A DNA stretch of 53,013 nt from Marinitenerispora sediminis (GCF_003336425.1 NZ_QEIO01000039.1:1-53013); one strand, 5' to 3'. Counted from the stretch's first letter, positions 26,119-35,692 are shown. Numbers and translations: made by a program. Notes: generated by a model not told the origin, from the sequence alone.

Positions 26119-26904
26119 ATGAACGGGCATGTGCTGCGCATGAGCGGCGTGGGCGTACGCCGGGGCGACGCGGAGCTGCTGCACGGGATCGACTGGGCGG
26201 TCGAGGAGGACGACCGCTGGGTCGTCCTCGGGCCGAACGGCGCGGGCAAGACCACGCTGCTGCGGGTCGCCGCCACCCAGCTGTTCCCGACCGAGGGCGC
26301 GGTCGAGGTGCTGGACGAGCGGCTCGGCTCCGGTGACGTCTTCGAGCTGCGTCCGCTCATCGGGTTCGCCAGCGCGGCCGTGGCCGGCCAGGTTCCCGAC
26401 GCCACCCGGGCGGTGGACCTGGTCATCAGCGCCGCCTACGGCTACCTGGGCACGTGGGGCGAGGAGTACGGGACCCCGGACCACCAGCGCGCCGGCGCGC
26501 TGCTCGACCAGTGGGGCGCCGCGCACCTCGCCGACCGCGAGTTCGGCACGCTGTCCGAAGGGGAGCGCAAGCGCGTGCAGATCGCCCGCGCGCTGATGGC
26601 CGACCCGGAGCTGCTGCTGCTGGACGAGCCGGCCGCCGGCCTGGACCTCGGCGGCAGGGAGGACCTGGTGCGCAGGCTCAGCGCGCTGGCCGGCGACATC
26701 GACGCCCCCGCGCTGGCCGTGGTGACCCACCACGTGGAGGAGATCCCGCCGGGGTTCACGCACGGACTGCTGCTGCGCGCCGGCCGGGTGGTGGCCGCCG
26801 GTCCGCTGGAGAGCGTCATGACCCCCGACACCCTCAGCGAGACCTTCGGGCTGCCGCTCAAGGTGGAGCGCGACGGCGACCGCTGGACCGCCCGGGCGGT
26901 GTGA
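26119..26904 (+). CDS. ABC-type ATPase, stand-alone
   Basis: 261 residues with one nucleotide-binding domain: Walker A LGPNGAGKTTLL (about residues 39-50), signature LSEGERKRVQIARAL (about 152-166), Walker B LLLLDEPAAGLD and switch His in VVTHHVEEI. No permease or binding-protein gene lies nearby. Its resemblance to ModF/YlmA-like soluble ATPases suggests a cytosolic or regulatory role, or a permease encoded elsewhere. ATG 26119 has GAAGGAG 5 nt upstream. Confidence 0.88.
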   Translation: MNGHVLRMSGVGVRRGDAELLHGIDWAVEEDDRWVVLGPNGAGKTTLLRVAATQLFPTEGAVEVLDERLGSGDVFELRPLIGFASAAVAGQVPDATRAVDLVISAAYGYLGTWGEEYGTPDHQRAGALLDQWGAAHLADREFGTLSEGERKRVQIARALMADPELLLLDEPAAGLDLGGREDLVRRLSALAGDIDAPALAVVTHHVEEIPPGFTHGLLLRAGRVVAAGPLESVMTPDTLSETFGLPLKVERDGDRWTARAV

Positions 26905-27236
26905 CGCGGCGGCGCGTCCGACGTCCGGGCCGCCGGGCCGCCTGGCCGCCTGGGCAGGGGGGCGGACGGCGGCACGGAGCGGGGGAAAGGGCCGCCGTAA
27001 CCTGGGGATTCAGTCAGCCAGAACCAGGGATATTGTCCGCATTCGGCCAGCGTCGGGGAGTTTGTCGCGAGGTCGCGGGTCCCAGCCGGACAGAGCGCCC
27101 CGGCAGGCGCCTATGATCGCGGCGTGGACGTCTGGTCTCCGCACGCGGAGCCAGTCCCTCCACCCGCCGTTCCGGCCGTCCGCGCCGGCGCGGCGGGACG
27201 GCCCCACCCCCGATCGGAGAGCCGGAGCCGCCCCCG
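26905..27236. promoter_or_regulatory. Upstream region of the SPFH gene
   Basis: No gene seen. TATGAT at 27112-27117 is a good -10 hexamer for a transcript reaching the SPFH start at 27237; a matching -35 is weak. The NfeD-type partner that often precedes SPFH genes is absent. Confidence 0.45.
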
Positions 27237-28271
27237 ATGCTGACCGTCATCATCATCCTCGTCTTCGTGGCGATCCTGGTGGCCATCGCCGTGCGCAGTA
27301 TCCGCATCGTGCCGCAGGCCGAGCAGGACGTCGTGGAGCGGTTCGGCCGTTACCACCGCACCCTCAAGTCGGGTCTGAACATCGTCATCCCGTTCGTCGA
27401 CCAGATCCGCGAGCGCATCGACATGCGCGACCAGGTCGTCAGCTTCCCCCCGCAGTCCGCGATCACCCAGGACAACCTGTCGGTCGAGGTCGACACCGTC
27501 GTCTACTACCGCGTCACCAACGTCTACGACGCCACCTACAAGGTCGCGAACTTCATCACCGCGGTCGAGCAGCTCTCCTCGGCGACGCTGCGCAACGTCA
27601 TCGGCGGCATGGACCTGGAGCAGACGCTCACCTCCCGCGACCAGATCAACCGGGAGCTGCGCTCGGTGCTCGACGAGGCCACGGAGGACTGGGGCATCCG
27701 GGTCAGCCGGGTCGAGCTGAAGGCCATCGACCCCTCGGAGTCCATCCGGGAGGCCATGGAGAAGCAGATGCGCGCCGACCGGGACAAGCGCGCGGAGATC
27801 CTGGAGGCCGAGGGCGAGAAGCAGTCGGCGATCCTGCGCGCCGAGGGTGAGCAGTCGTCGGCCGTGCTCCGCGCCCGCGGTGCCGCCGAGGCCGAGACCG
27901 TGCGGGCCCGGGCCGAGGCCGAGGCCATGAAGCTGCGCGCCCAGGGCGAGTCCGACGCCATCGCGAAGGTCTTCCGCGCGCTGCACGACGGCGGGATCAG
28001 CAACGAGCTGCTCGCCTACCAGTACCTCCAGAAGCTCCCGCAGATCGCCAAGGGCGACGCCAACAAGCTGTGGATCCTGCCGTCGGAGATGGGCAGCAAC
28101 GCCCCGTGGTGGCCCACCGTCCAGGAGGGCATGCAGAACATCGCGGACGCCGTGAAGGAGACCCGCCCGGCTCCGGGCCCGGCCGTGGACGACGCCGACG
28201 ACGAACGTGTCATCGACGCCGAGCACCTCGCCCGCCTGCGGCGCACCTCCCCCGACGACGCGGACCGCTGA
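27237..28271 (+). CDS. SPFH/band-7 (stomatin-prohibitin) family membrane protein
   Basis: 344 residues. A single N-terminal membrane segment (LTVIIILVFVAILVAIAV, residues 2-19) leads into the SPFH domain (RIVPQAEQDVVERFGRYHRT to about residue 180), followed by a long Glu/Ala/Arg coiled coil (about 175-245, EAEGEKQSAILRAEGEQ and similar) and an acidic tail. Such proteins oligomerise at membranes and scaffold microdomains or proteases. A strong terminator follows the stop. Confidence 0.9.
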   Translation: MLTVIIILVFVAILVAIAVRSIRIVPQAEQDVVERFGRYHRTLKSGLNIVIPFVDQIRERIDMRDQVVSFPPQSAITQDNLSVEVDTVVYYRVTNVYDATYKVANFITAVEQLSSATLRNVIGGMDLEQTLTSRDQINRELRSVLDEATEDWGIRVSRVELKAIDPSESIREAMEKQMRADRDKRAEILEAEGEKQSAILRAEGEQSSAVLRARGAAEAETVRARAEAEAMKLRAQGESDAIAKVFRALHDGGISNELLAYQYLQKLPQIAKGDANKLWILPSEMGSNAPWWPTVQEGMQNIADAVKETRPAPGPAVDDADDERVIDAEHLARLRRTSPDDADR

Positions 28272-28290
28272 CCGCCCACCGCCGACGTCG

Positions 28291-28318
28291 GGGCCCTCGC
28301 TCGTGGGAGCGGGGGCCC
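28291..28318 (+). terminator. Terminator after the SPFH gene
   Basis: A 12-bp stem (28291-28302 with 28307-28318, one G-T wobble) with a 4-nt loop, followed by TTCGGCTGT. Confidence 0.75.
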
Positions 28319-28480
28319 TTCGGCTGTCCGCCGCCCGCGGATGTGGCCCCTCTAACAGGGGCCGCACGCGTCACAGCAGCACCAGGTTCGTACACTGTAT
28401 GCATACGTCGGCCCAGGTGAGTGGCCGAGTCGTGGGCGGGCGGTGCCCAGAGCGGCGCGCCGGTTGGGCAAGGGTTGCGG

Positions 28481-29245
28481 ATGAATGTGTGGGAGGCGCT
28501 CGCCGTGCTGGCGGCGGGAGTCGGGGCGGGCGCCATCAACGCGGTGGTCGGGTCCGGGACGCTGTTCACGTTCCCGGTGCTGCTGGCGCTGGGGTTCGCA
28601 CCGATCACCGCCACGGTCTCCAACAGCATCGGCCTGGCCCCCGGCTCGCTCACCGGGGCGATCGGCTACCGGCGGGAACTGAGGGGGCAGCGCTCCCGGG
28701 TGCTCCGGTTCGGCTTCATGTCGCTTCTCGGCGCGGTGACCGGCGGCGTGCTGCTGCTGAACCTGCCGGAGGACGTCTTCCGGCTCGTCGTCCCGGTGCT
28801 CATCCTGCTCGCCTGCACGCTCATCGTGGTCCAGCCGCGGCTCAACGCCTGGCTGCGCCGGCGGCGGCCAGCCCGGCCGAACGGCGGGCCGCTGCTGCCG
28901 GTGGGGGTGTACGGCGCGGGCGTCTACGGCGGCTACTTCGCCGCGGCGCAGGGCATCATCCTCGTCGGCCTCATGGGCCTCTCACTCGACGAGGAGCTGC
29001 AGCGCCTCAACGCGCTCAAGAACGCGCTGACCTTCATCGTCAACGCGACGGCGGCGGTGTTCTACATCGCCTTCGCCACTCCCGACTGGCGGGTGGTCGG
29101 CCTCATCGCCGGTGGATCGGTGGTCGGCGGATACCTCGGGGCGCGGTTCGGCCGCAGGCTCAGGCCCGCGGCGCTGCGCGTCCTGGTCGTGGTGATCGGC
29201 CTGACCGCCGCCGTCCAGCTGCTCTCCGACGCGTTCACCGGCTGA
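28481..29245 (+). CDS. TauE/SafE-family sulfite/anion exporter
   Basis: 254 residues, about eight hydrophobic segments in two pseudo-symmetrical halves. The N-terminal motif GAGAINAVVGSGTLFTFPVLL (split by the loop) and the second-half GGYFAAAQGIILVGLM are typical of TauE/SafE permeases, which export sulfite, sulfoacetate or related anions. The true substrate is not shown by the sequence. ATG 28481 is preceded by AAGGG. It is convergent with the HD phosphohydrolase. Confidence 0.88.
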   Translation: MNVWEALAVLAAGVGAGAINAVVGSGTLFTFPVLLALGFAPITATVSNSIGLAPGSLTGAIGYRRELRGQRSRVLRFGFMSLLGAVTGGVLLLNLPEDVFRLVVPVLILLACTLIVVQPRLNAWLRRRRPARPNGGPLLPVGVYGAGVYGGYFAAAQGIILVGLMGLSLDEELQRLNALKNALTFIVNATAAVFYIAFATPDWRVVGLIAGGSVVGGYLGARFGRRLRPAALRVLVVVIGLTAAVQLLSDAFTG

Positions 29246-29313
29246 CCACCGGCGTCCGCCGCGGCCGGTGCCGCCGCTCGGACGCGGACCCGAGCGGCGT
29301 GGACACCGGCGGC

Positions 29314-29331
29314 CCGGGCGTACGCGCCCGG
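29314..29331. terminator. Short hairpin between convergent genes
   Basis: A 7-bp perfect stem (29314-29320 with 29325-29331) with a TACG loop lies between the TauE and HD genes, near both stops. Confidence 0.4.
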
Positions 29332-29339
29332 ACGCGCGC

Positions 29340-29963
29340 TCAGCCCGCGAAGTAGCCGCGCCGGTCGGCGTCCTCGATCAGCGCCGCCGCGTAGGAGCCC
29401 AGCGCCTCAGAGCCCTCCGCGATGATGCGCACCTTCTCCATCACCTGCTCCTTGGAGACGCCGTACTGGACCCAGGTGCCGCCGTCGGTGTGCCAGTTGG
29501 CCAGCATGGGCGAGAGCCGGTCCACGGCCTTGGCGAAGCGGGCCTCCGGGGTCTTGGCGGCCTCGAACTCCTCCCACAGCTCCCGGAGGCGCGCGCCCTG
29601 CTCCTCGGGCAGCAGGGCGTAGATGCGGTCCGCCGCGACGCACTCCCGCTCCCGCTGCGAGCGCGATGCGTGCGCGTCGTAGACGAAGGTGTCGCCGGCG
29701 TCGATCTCGACGATGTCGTGGATGAGCAGCAGCTCCACGACCCGGTCGATGTCGGTCCCGGCCGGCGCGTACTCGGCGAACACCCGGGCGGTCAGGGCGA
29801 GGTGCCAGGAGTGCTCGGCGTCGTTCTCCCGCCGGGAGCCGTCGACGAGCAGGTTGCGGCGCAGGATGCGCTTGAGCTTGTCGACTTCGAGGATGAACCG
29901 GAGCTGGGCCGTGAGTCGTTCGTGATCAACCCCACTGGCGTAGACCGGTGCCGGTTCCGTCAC
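29340..29963 (-). CDS. HD-domain phosphohydrolase (YfbR/HDDC2-like)
   Basis: 207 residues. Metal ligands typical of HD hydrolases: RRENDAEHSWHLALTARVF (His, about residue 50) and LLIHDIVEIDAGD (His-Asp pair, about 81-82), then a later Asp in KAVDRLSPML. Relatives act as 5'-nucleotidases on deoxynucleotides. GTG 29963 is chosen because AGGAGG sits 9 nt upstream; the longer frame to 30017 is less likely. Confidence 0.86.
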   Translation of the reverse strand: MTEPAPVYASGVDHERLTAQLRFILEVDKLKRILRRNLLVDGSRRENDAEHSWHLALTARVFAEYAPAGTDIDRVVELLLIHDIVEIDAGDTFVYDAHASRSQRERECVAADRIYALLPEEQGARLRELWEEFEAAKTPEARFAKAVDRLSPMLANWHTDGGTWVQYGVSKEQVMEKVRIIAEGSEALGSYAAALIEDADRRGYFAG

Positions 29964-30190
29964 GTAGGTCGCCCTCCTAGAGAAACTAGTCGCACGCGAG
30001 GCCCGCCGGAGGGGCACCTGTCCTCGGGAGCGGCGGAAGCGGGAGGCGCTCCGGCCGCCGGGAAGCGAGGAGACACGCGTGATCCGTCATCACGTTAACC
30101 AAAAGCGGGGAGAGATGCTCGGCTCGCCATGGGGATGATCCCATGCAACGTGGGCAGTCTGACAGGGGAGCGTCCACCAGGGGAGGCGGT

Positions 30191-31561
30191 ATGGAGCGGC
30201 GCGTGAACGACCGGCCACGACTGGTCGTGGTCGGTGGTGACGCGGGCGGCATGAGCGCGGCGTCTCAGGCGCGCCGCCGGCTCGGGCCCGAGGATCTGCG
30301 GATCCTCTCCCTGGAACGTGGACCCTACACCTCCTACTCGGCGTGCGGCATCCCGTACCTTGTCGGAAGAACCGTATCGAGTCCGGAGGAGTTGATCGTC
30401 CGGGACCCCGCCACGTTCGAACGTGAGCACGGGATCGAGGTGCGCACCCGCACCGAGGCCACCGACATCGATCTGGACCGCCGGGTCGTGCGGGCGGTCG
30501 GGCCGGACGGGCGCGTCGAGGAGCCCTACGACCTCCTGGTGATCGCGACCGGAGCGGTGCCCCAGCGGCCGGATCTCCCCGGGGCGACCTCCACCGGGAT
30601 CTTCGGCGTGCAGACCCTCGGCGACGGCGTGGCGGTGCGCCGCTACGTCGACGAGCGGTCGCCGTCGGCCGCCGTGGTCGTGGGCGCCGGCTACATCGGG
30701 CTGGAGATGGCCGAGGCGCTGCTGCGGCGGGGGATCCACGTGACCGTCCTGGAGGCGGGCCCCGAGCCCATGGGGACGCTGGACCCGGACATGGGGCGCC
30801 TGGTCGCCGACGCGCTGCGGGAGGCGGGGGCGGAGTTCCATCCGTCCCGGCGGGTCACCGGGTTCGAGAGCGCGGAGGGCCGGGTGACCGCGGTGGTCAC
30901 CGACGAGAAGACGCACCCCTGCGACATGGTCGTCCTCGGCCTCGGCGTCCGGCCGAACAGCGACCTCGCCCGGCGGGCGGGGCTGGAGATCGGCCCCACC
31001 GGTGGGATCGCGGTCGACCGCCGGATGCGCACGTCCGCGGAGAACGTCTGGGCGGCCGGCGACTGCGTCGAGGTGTTCCACCGCGTCTCGCGCGCCCCCG
31101 CCGCGATCGCCCTGGGGACGCACGCCAACAAGCAGGGCCGGGTGGCCGGCACCAACCTCAGCGGCGGCTACGCCGCGTTCGGGGGCGTGGTCGGCACCGC
31201 CCTCACCCGTGTCTGCGACGTGGAGGTCGCGCGCACCGGACTGAACGAGGAGGAGGCGACGCGGGCCGGCTTCGAGTTCGCGACCGCGACCACGGAGTCG
31301 ACCACCCGGGCCGGCTACTTCCCCGGTGCCGCCGCGCTGACCATCAAGCTGCTGGCGGAGCGGCGCACCGGGCGGCTGCTCGGCGGCCAGATCGTCGGGC
31401 GGGAGAACGCCGGCAAGCGGGTGGACGTCCTCGCCACCGCGCTGTGGAACGGGATGGCCGTGGACGAGATGGCCGAGATGGACCTCGGCTACGCTCCGCC
31501 GTTCTCCCCGGTCTGGGACCCGGTGCTGATCGCGGCCCGGCGGCTGGCCGAGCGCGTCTGA
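30191..31561 (+). CDS. FAD-dependent NAD(P)-disulfide oxidoreductase, CoA-disulfide-reductase type
   Basis: 456 residues. The FAD-binding GGDAGGMSAASQARRR lies at the N-terminus; SYSACGIPY (Cys near residue 50) matches the single-Cys active site of CoA-disulfide reductases and NADH oxidases. The second Rossmann motif is VVVGAGYIGLEMAEALLRRG, and the dimerisation domain covers the last 120 residues. Likely substrates are CoA disulfide, polysulfide or oxygen; the precise one is unknown. ATG 30191 is preceded by GGGGAGG. Confidence 0.88.
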   Translation: MERRVNDRPRLVVVGGDAGGMSAASQARRRLGPEDLRILSLERGPYTSYSACGIPYLVGRTVSSPEELIVRDPATFEREHGIEVRTRTEATDIDLDRRVVRAVGPDGRVEEPYDLLVIATGAVPQRPDLPGATSTGIFGVQTLGDGVAVRRYVDERSPSAAVVVGAGYIGLEMAEALLRRGIHVTVLEAGPEPMGTLDPDMGRLVADALREAGAEFHPSRRVTGFESAEGRVTAVVTDEKTHPCDMVVLGLGVRPNSDLARRAGLEIGPTGGIAVDRRMRTSAENVWAAGDCVEVFHRVSRAPAAIALGTHANKQGRVAGTNLSGGYAAFGGVVGTALTRVCDVEVARTGLNEEEATRAGFEFATATTESTTRAGYFPGAAALTIKLLAERRTGRLLGGQIVGRENAGKRVDVLATALWNGMAVDEMAEMDLGYAPPFSPVWDPVLIAARRLAERV

Positions 31562-31590
31562 CCCCCGCGCCCCCGGCCGGGCGGCGGCGC

Positions 31591-32466
31591 TCAGCCGAAG
31601 CGGAACGTGGTCTCGGCGCCCGAGGTCAGGTGCAGGTGGAACCACTCGGTCAGCGCGCGGTCCGCGAGCACGCCGCCCGGGGTGGGCGGTCCCGGCTCCA
31701 GCCCGGGCTCCGGGCCCATGGTGTGCGCCAGATCCGGGATGACGATGTGGCGCAGCGTGTGCGGATGGTAGTGGGGAGCCAGCGCCCGGTACAGCGCCTC
31801 GCCGCGGTCGGGCCGGATCACCTCGTCCTGCCCACCGGTGACGATGAGCAGCGGCGGGCTCGGTGTCTGCCGGGTGAGATCGCCCGAGCGTGCCGTGAAG
31901 TCCAGCCACGTGGCGATGTCGCGCGACTGCGCGGTCCAGCGGTAGGACACCCCGAGCCGGCGCTCCCGTGCCGCGAGCACCGGCGCGGGGTCGACGATGG
32001 GGTTGACCACGCCCATGGCTCCGATCGGCAGCCGGTTCTCGGCCAGGGCGAGCAGGGCGGCCGCGCCGCCGGCGCCCACCCCCATCAGTCCGATCGGGCC
32101 GTCGGCCACCGGGAACGCGGCGCGGAGCTCCGCCACCGCGCGTGCCAGTTCCGCCGCGGCCTGCTCGATCACCGGCCCGTACAGTTCGATGAGGTAGTCG
32201 TTCTGGCCGAGCTGGTTGACCTCGGCCACCCCGCCCTGGGGCAGCCGGGCGCCGAACAGCGGGAGTCCGAGGTAGAACCGCCAGGCCGGCAGCGCCGCCA
32301 TGGAGAGTGTTCCGGCGAGCGCGGCCTCGCTGCGCGGTGGTTCGAAGGCGTGCAGCCCGACGATCATCGGTGCCGACTCCGCGCGGTGGGCCGGCGGGAC
32401 CGCCAGGTACGGGACTCCGGCGGCCGTGCCGGCGAGCGGCCGGGTGAGTGTGCTGTCTGCTACCAC
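31591..32466 (-). CDS. Alpha/beta-hydrolase-fold protein lacking the nucleophile Ser
   Basis: 291 residues. The fold is recognisable ([36 protein letters not shown]). The elbow that should read GxSxG reads GVGAG, a single-base change from AGC to GGC. The acid (TGGQDEVIRPD) and His (DLAHTMGP) positions are retained. It is therefore either inactive, reassigned to binding, or uses another nucleophile. GTG 32466 is used, with AGGA 8 nt upstream. The frame is otherwise intact. Confidence 0.75.
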   Translation of the reverse strand: MVADSTLTRPLAGTAAGVPYLAVPPAHRAESAPMIVGLHAFEPPRSEAALAGTLSMAALPAWRFYLGLPLFGARLPQGGVAEVNQLGQNDYLIELYGPVIEQAAAELARAVAELRAAFPVADGPIGLMGVGAGGAAALLALAENRLPIGAMGVVNPIVDPAPVLAARERRLGVSYRWTAQSRDIATWLDFTARSGDLTRQTPSPPLLIVTGGQDEVIRPDRGEALYRALAPHYHPHTLRHIVIPDLAHTMGPEPGLEPGPPTPGGVLADRALTEWFHLHLTSGAETTFRFG

Positions 32467-32906
32467 TGAGGGTTTCCTCCCGTGTCGGCACGCGCCGAGC
32501 CGGATGCTCTTCGGCGTCCGGCTGCGTGCTGTGTACCTCGTGGTGTGGAGCGGGCGAGAAATGTGCGGAGGACCGGGGGCCGGCGGCGAGCCGGGCGGAT
32601 CGCCGAGTCGTTGAGAGGTCCGGGGACACGTCGCAGGCCGCCGGCACGTCACTCCCCCGTGGCGCGCGTGCGTCGACCTGCAGAAACCGCGCGCCCCGAG
32701 CCGGGGCGCCGGGCCCGCGTCTCCATACTGCCAGCATGGACGGCGGCGTCCACACGGCGCGGTGAAGATACCCTATCGTCCCGGTTTTCGAGTGTCGCGG
32801 AGCCTCAAGGCCGTCTGGTGGGGCTCGTCCGTGCCTGACGCGCGAAGCGCCGAATGCGCCGCCCGCCGGGGCGACGCGGTGCGGGCTCGCGGGCCGGGCG
32901 CCGCTG
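32467..32906. other. 440-nt intergenic region
   Basis: Upstream region of the minus-strand hydrolase and the 3' flank of the tetR-like gene. Open frames here give Arg-rich translations without motifs. No clear regulatory element identified. Confidence 0.5.
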
Positions 32907-33638
32907 TCACTCCGCGGCGAAGTGCCGCCCCAGGTAGCTGCGTACCAGCAGCTTGGCCTCCGCGATGAGGTCGGCGTCCCCGTCGGCGTCGTGGCGGAAG
33001 GCCAGCTTCAGCACCGCGTCGGCGGCCTCCACCGCGACCGCGGCCGCGCGGTCCAGTTGTCCGCCGTCGGGTGCACCGGGGACCCCGGCGACGATGTCGC
33101 GCAGGCGGTCGGCGATCACCCGGTTGTTGTCGGCGCCGCCGTCGAGGAGCTGGACGTCGACCACGTCGCCGAAGTGCAGGCTGCGGAAGCCGGGCACCGT
33201 GCGGTGCATGTCGATGTACTCGTCGATGATGGCGTCCACGCCGTCGGTCCAGTGGTCGAACGCCTCCCCGGACAGGCGGGCGCTCACCCGGGCGCTGAAG
33301 ATGTCCAGGTAGCGCAGACCGAGTGCCTGGGTGATGGCCTTCTTGTCGGGGAAGAACTGGTAGACCGAACCGATCGCGACCCCGGCGCGCTCGGCGATGC
33401 GCGTGGTGGACAGCGCGGCGTAGCCCCCCTCGTCGAGGAGTTCGGCGCAGGCGTCGAGCATCCGCCGCACCCGCGCCATGCTGCGCTGCTGGGCGGGAAG
33501 CCGGCGCAGCGGGGCACGCGCGAGCGCGGGCGTGGCGACACTGCCGGCGACGCCGGAGCCCTCCGTACGGCCGGCGCCGGCGGCGTCGGGACGCGGATCC
33601 GGGGTGGCGGACGCGGAGCTACGGGAAGTCGTCGTCAC
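32907..33638 (-). CDS. TetR-family transcriptional regulator
   Basis: 243 residues. A helix-turn-helix typical of TetR (ALSTTRIAERAGVAIGSVYQFFPDKKAIT, about residues 75-103) follows an unusually long low-complexity N-terminus (about 50 residues). The C-terminal ligand-binding helices are divergent; ligand unknown. GTG 33638 is chosen; a TTG at 33665 is also in frame. It diverges from the aldehyde dehydrogenase gene, the most likely target. Confidence 0.86.
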   Translation of the reverse strand: MTTTSRSSASATPDPRPDAAGAGRTEGSGVAGSVATPALARAPLRRLPAQQRSMARVRRMLDACAELLDEGGYAALSTTRIAERAGVAIGSVYQFFPDKKAITQALGLRYLDIFSARVSARLSGEAFDHWTDGVDAIIDEYIDMHRTVPGFRSLHFGDVVDVQLLDGGADNNRVIADRLRDIVAGVPGAPDGGQLDRAAAVAVEAADAVLKLAFRHDADGDADLIAEAKLLVRSYLGRHFAAE

Positions 33639-34078
33639 GTCTCTATGATGCCTTTCCGAATTCAAATGGTTCCCGTACTATTCCGGTTTTGGGCTCGTGA
33701 TCCGGTTCGGGCGTTGAATTGGCCACTTCTGGCCGTCCTGGGCGGCTCGCTGGACGGCGGATGCGCCGGAAAGGCCGCCGGGGCCGCCGCGCCGCGGCTC
33801 CGCCCGCAGGGCCCCACCCCCGCCCGTTCGCCGGGTGTGCCGTCGGCCCAGGCGCGGTCCCGGCGCCGCTGCCGGCTTGTGGCCATGATGGCGGACCGGG
33901 CCGCGTCACAACGGCGTTTCACCAGATGACGGCGGTGTCCGAGGGGCCGTGGACGCCGACCGGGCCCCGCCCGCCTCGCCGATGGCGGGATCGCGGAGGA
34001 GTGGCAAACGCTTTCCGTGGCAGGCTGCGCAATGGTTGGCTGGAGAGAACGGATCCACCGATGCTGGGAGACCCGGAC
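33639..34078. promoter_or_regulatory. Divergent tetR/aldehyde dehydrogenase region
   Basis: A 440-nt divergent region with lower GC near 33650-33720; it should carry both promoters and a TetR operator, but I could not identify a convincing palindrome. Confidence 0.4.
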
Positions 34079-35554
34079 GTGACCGACAGTACCGCCATTC
34101 CCGACACCACCGAGGCCGAGCTCGACCGCGTGCTCACCGCCGCGGCCGCGGCCGCTCCCGCCTTCGGCGCCCTGCGACCGGGGGAGCGGGGGGCCATGTT
34201 GCGCGCGGTCGCCGACGCGCTGGACGCCGCGGCCGACGACCTCGTGCCGATCGCCCGCGCGGAGAGCCGGCTGCCCGAGGCGAGGTGTCGCGGCGAGCTG
34301 GCCCGCACCACCTTCCAGCTGCGGCTGTTCGCCGACGTGCTCGACGAGGGGAGCTACCTGGAGGTCGCGGTGGACACCGCCGACCCCGGCTGGGGCATGG
34401 GGCCCCGGCCGGACGTGCGCCGCATGCTGGTGCCGCTCGGCCCCGTCGTGGTGTTCGGAGCGAGCAACTTCCCGTTCGCCTTCAGCACGGCCGGCGGCGA
34501 CACCGCGTCGGCGCTCGCGGCGGGCTGCCCGGTGGTCGTCAAGGGGCACCCGGGGCACCCGCGGCTGGCCGAGCGGACCGGTGCCGTCGTGGCCCGGGCG
34601 CTGCGGGCGGCCGGCGCGCCGGACGGGGTGTTCGCGGTGGTGTTCGGCGAGGAGACCGGCCGGCGCGCGGTGCTGCACCCGCGTACGGCGGCGGTCGGCT
34701 TCACCGGCTCCATCCCCGGTGGGCGCGCGCTGCACGACCTCGCCGCCTCCCGGGCGGAGCCGATCCCGTTCTACGGCGAACTGGGCAGTGTGAACCCGGT
34801 CTTCGTGACGCGTGCCGCCGCGGCGGCACGGGCCGCGGAGATCCTCGGCGGCTACCTGGACTCCTTCACCCTGGGGGCCGGCCAGTTCTGCACCAAGCCG
34901 GGCGTGCTGCTGGTCCCCGAGGGCACCCGGCTGGACGGCCTCGTGGCGCAGACCGCGGAGCGCGCCGCCGCGCCCCTGCTCAACGACCGGGTGACCACCG
35001 GCCACGCCGCCCGGCTGGCCGAGCTGGCGGACCACCCGGCGACGGAGGTGCTGGTGCGCGGCGGCGCGGGAGCCGACGGCTGGACGCCCGCGCTGCTGCG
35101 GACCGACGCCGCGGCGCTGCTGGCCCACGGCGAGGCGCTGCTGGGGGAGTGCTTCGGCCCGACCTCGCTCGTGGCCGGGTACTCCGACGAGGAGCAGCTG
35201 GTGGCGGTCGCGCAGCGCCTCCAGGGGCAATTGACGGCGACGGTGCACGCCGAGCCGGGGGATCCGGTCGCGGCGCGGCTGCTGGCGGTGCTGACCGAGC
35301 GGGCCGGCCGGGTCCTGTGGAACGGATGGCCGACCGGGGTCTCGGTGACCCACGCGATGACGCACGGCGGGCCCTACCCGGCTACCACCTCGGTGCTGCA
35401 CACCTCGGTCGGGACCACGGCGATCCGGCGCTTCCTGCGCCCGGTGAGCTACCAGTCCGTGCCCCAGGAGCTGCTGCCGGAGGCGGTGCGGGACGGCAAC
35501 CCGCTCAACCTGCCGCGCCGCGTGAACGGAGTCCTGGACCCGCCGCGCTCCTGA
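34079..35554 (+). CDS. NADP-type aldehyde dehydrogenase (2-oxoglutarate-semialdehyde-like)
   Basis: About 491 residues. The substrate side resembles the alpha-ketoglutaric-semialdehyde dehydrogenase group: GPVVVFGASNFPFAFS, VVVKGHPGHPRL, the catalytic Glu in FYGELGSVNPVF and the catalytic Cys in GAGQFCTKPG. Such enzymes oxidise 2,5-dioxopentanoate to 2-oxoglutarate in sugar-acid or hydroxyproline breakdown. GTG 34079 is favoured (GGGAG 8 nt upstream); ATG 34061 is an alternative. It diverges from tetR. Confidence 0.86.
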   Translation: MTDSTAIPDTTEAELDRVLTAAAAAAPAFGALRPGERGAMLRAVADALDAAADDLVPIARAESRLPEARCRGELARTTFQLRLFADVLDEGSYLEVAVDTADPGWGMGPRPDVRRMLVPLGPVVVFGASNFPFAFSTAGGDTASALAAGCPVVVKGHPGHPRLAERTGAVVARALRAAGAPDGVFAVVFGEETGRRAVLHPRTAAVGFTGSIPGGRALHDLAASRAEPIPFYGELGSVNPVFVTRAAAAARAAEILGGYLDSFTLGAGQFCTKPGVLLVPEGTRLDGLVAQTAERAAAPLLNDRVTTGHAARLAELADHPATEVLVRGGAGADGWTPALLRTDAAALLAHGEALLGECFGPTSLVAGYSDEEQLVAVAQRLQGQLTATVHAEPGDPVAARLLAVLTERAGRVLWNGWPTGVSVTHAMTHGGPYPATTSVLHTSVGTTAIRRFLRPVSYQSVPQELLPEAVRDGNPLNLPRRVNGVLDPPRS

Positions 35555-35656
35555 CCCGCCGCGCTCCTGACGCGCAGCCCCGCCGCGTCCGGCGCGTGTG
35601 ATCCGGCGGCAGAGAGCTGCATTTGACAATTCAGTGTCAGAAACGTCCAGGAACTC

Positions 35657-35686
35657 TTGGCGTCCCCGGCCCGTGGTCACTAGCGT
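35657..35686 (+). promoter_or_regulatory. Promoter of the adenosine deaminase gene, leaderless
   Basis: TTGGCG (35657-35662), 18-nt spacer, TAGCGT (35681-35686). The expected start point coincides with the ATG at 35693 and there is no ribosome-binding site. An inverted repeat TGACA-N6-TGTCA lies just upstream at 35624-35639. Confidence 0.5.
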
Positions 35687-35692
35687 CGCCGC

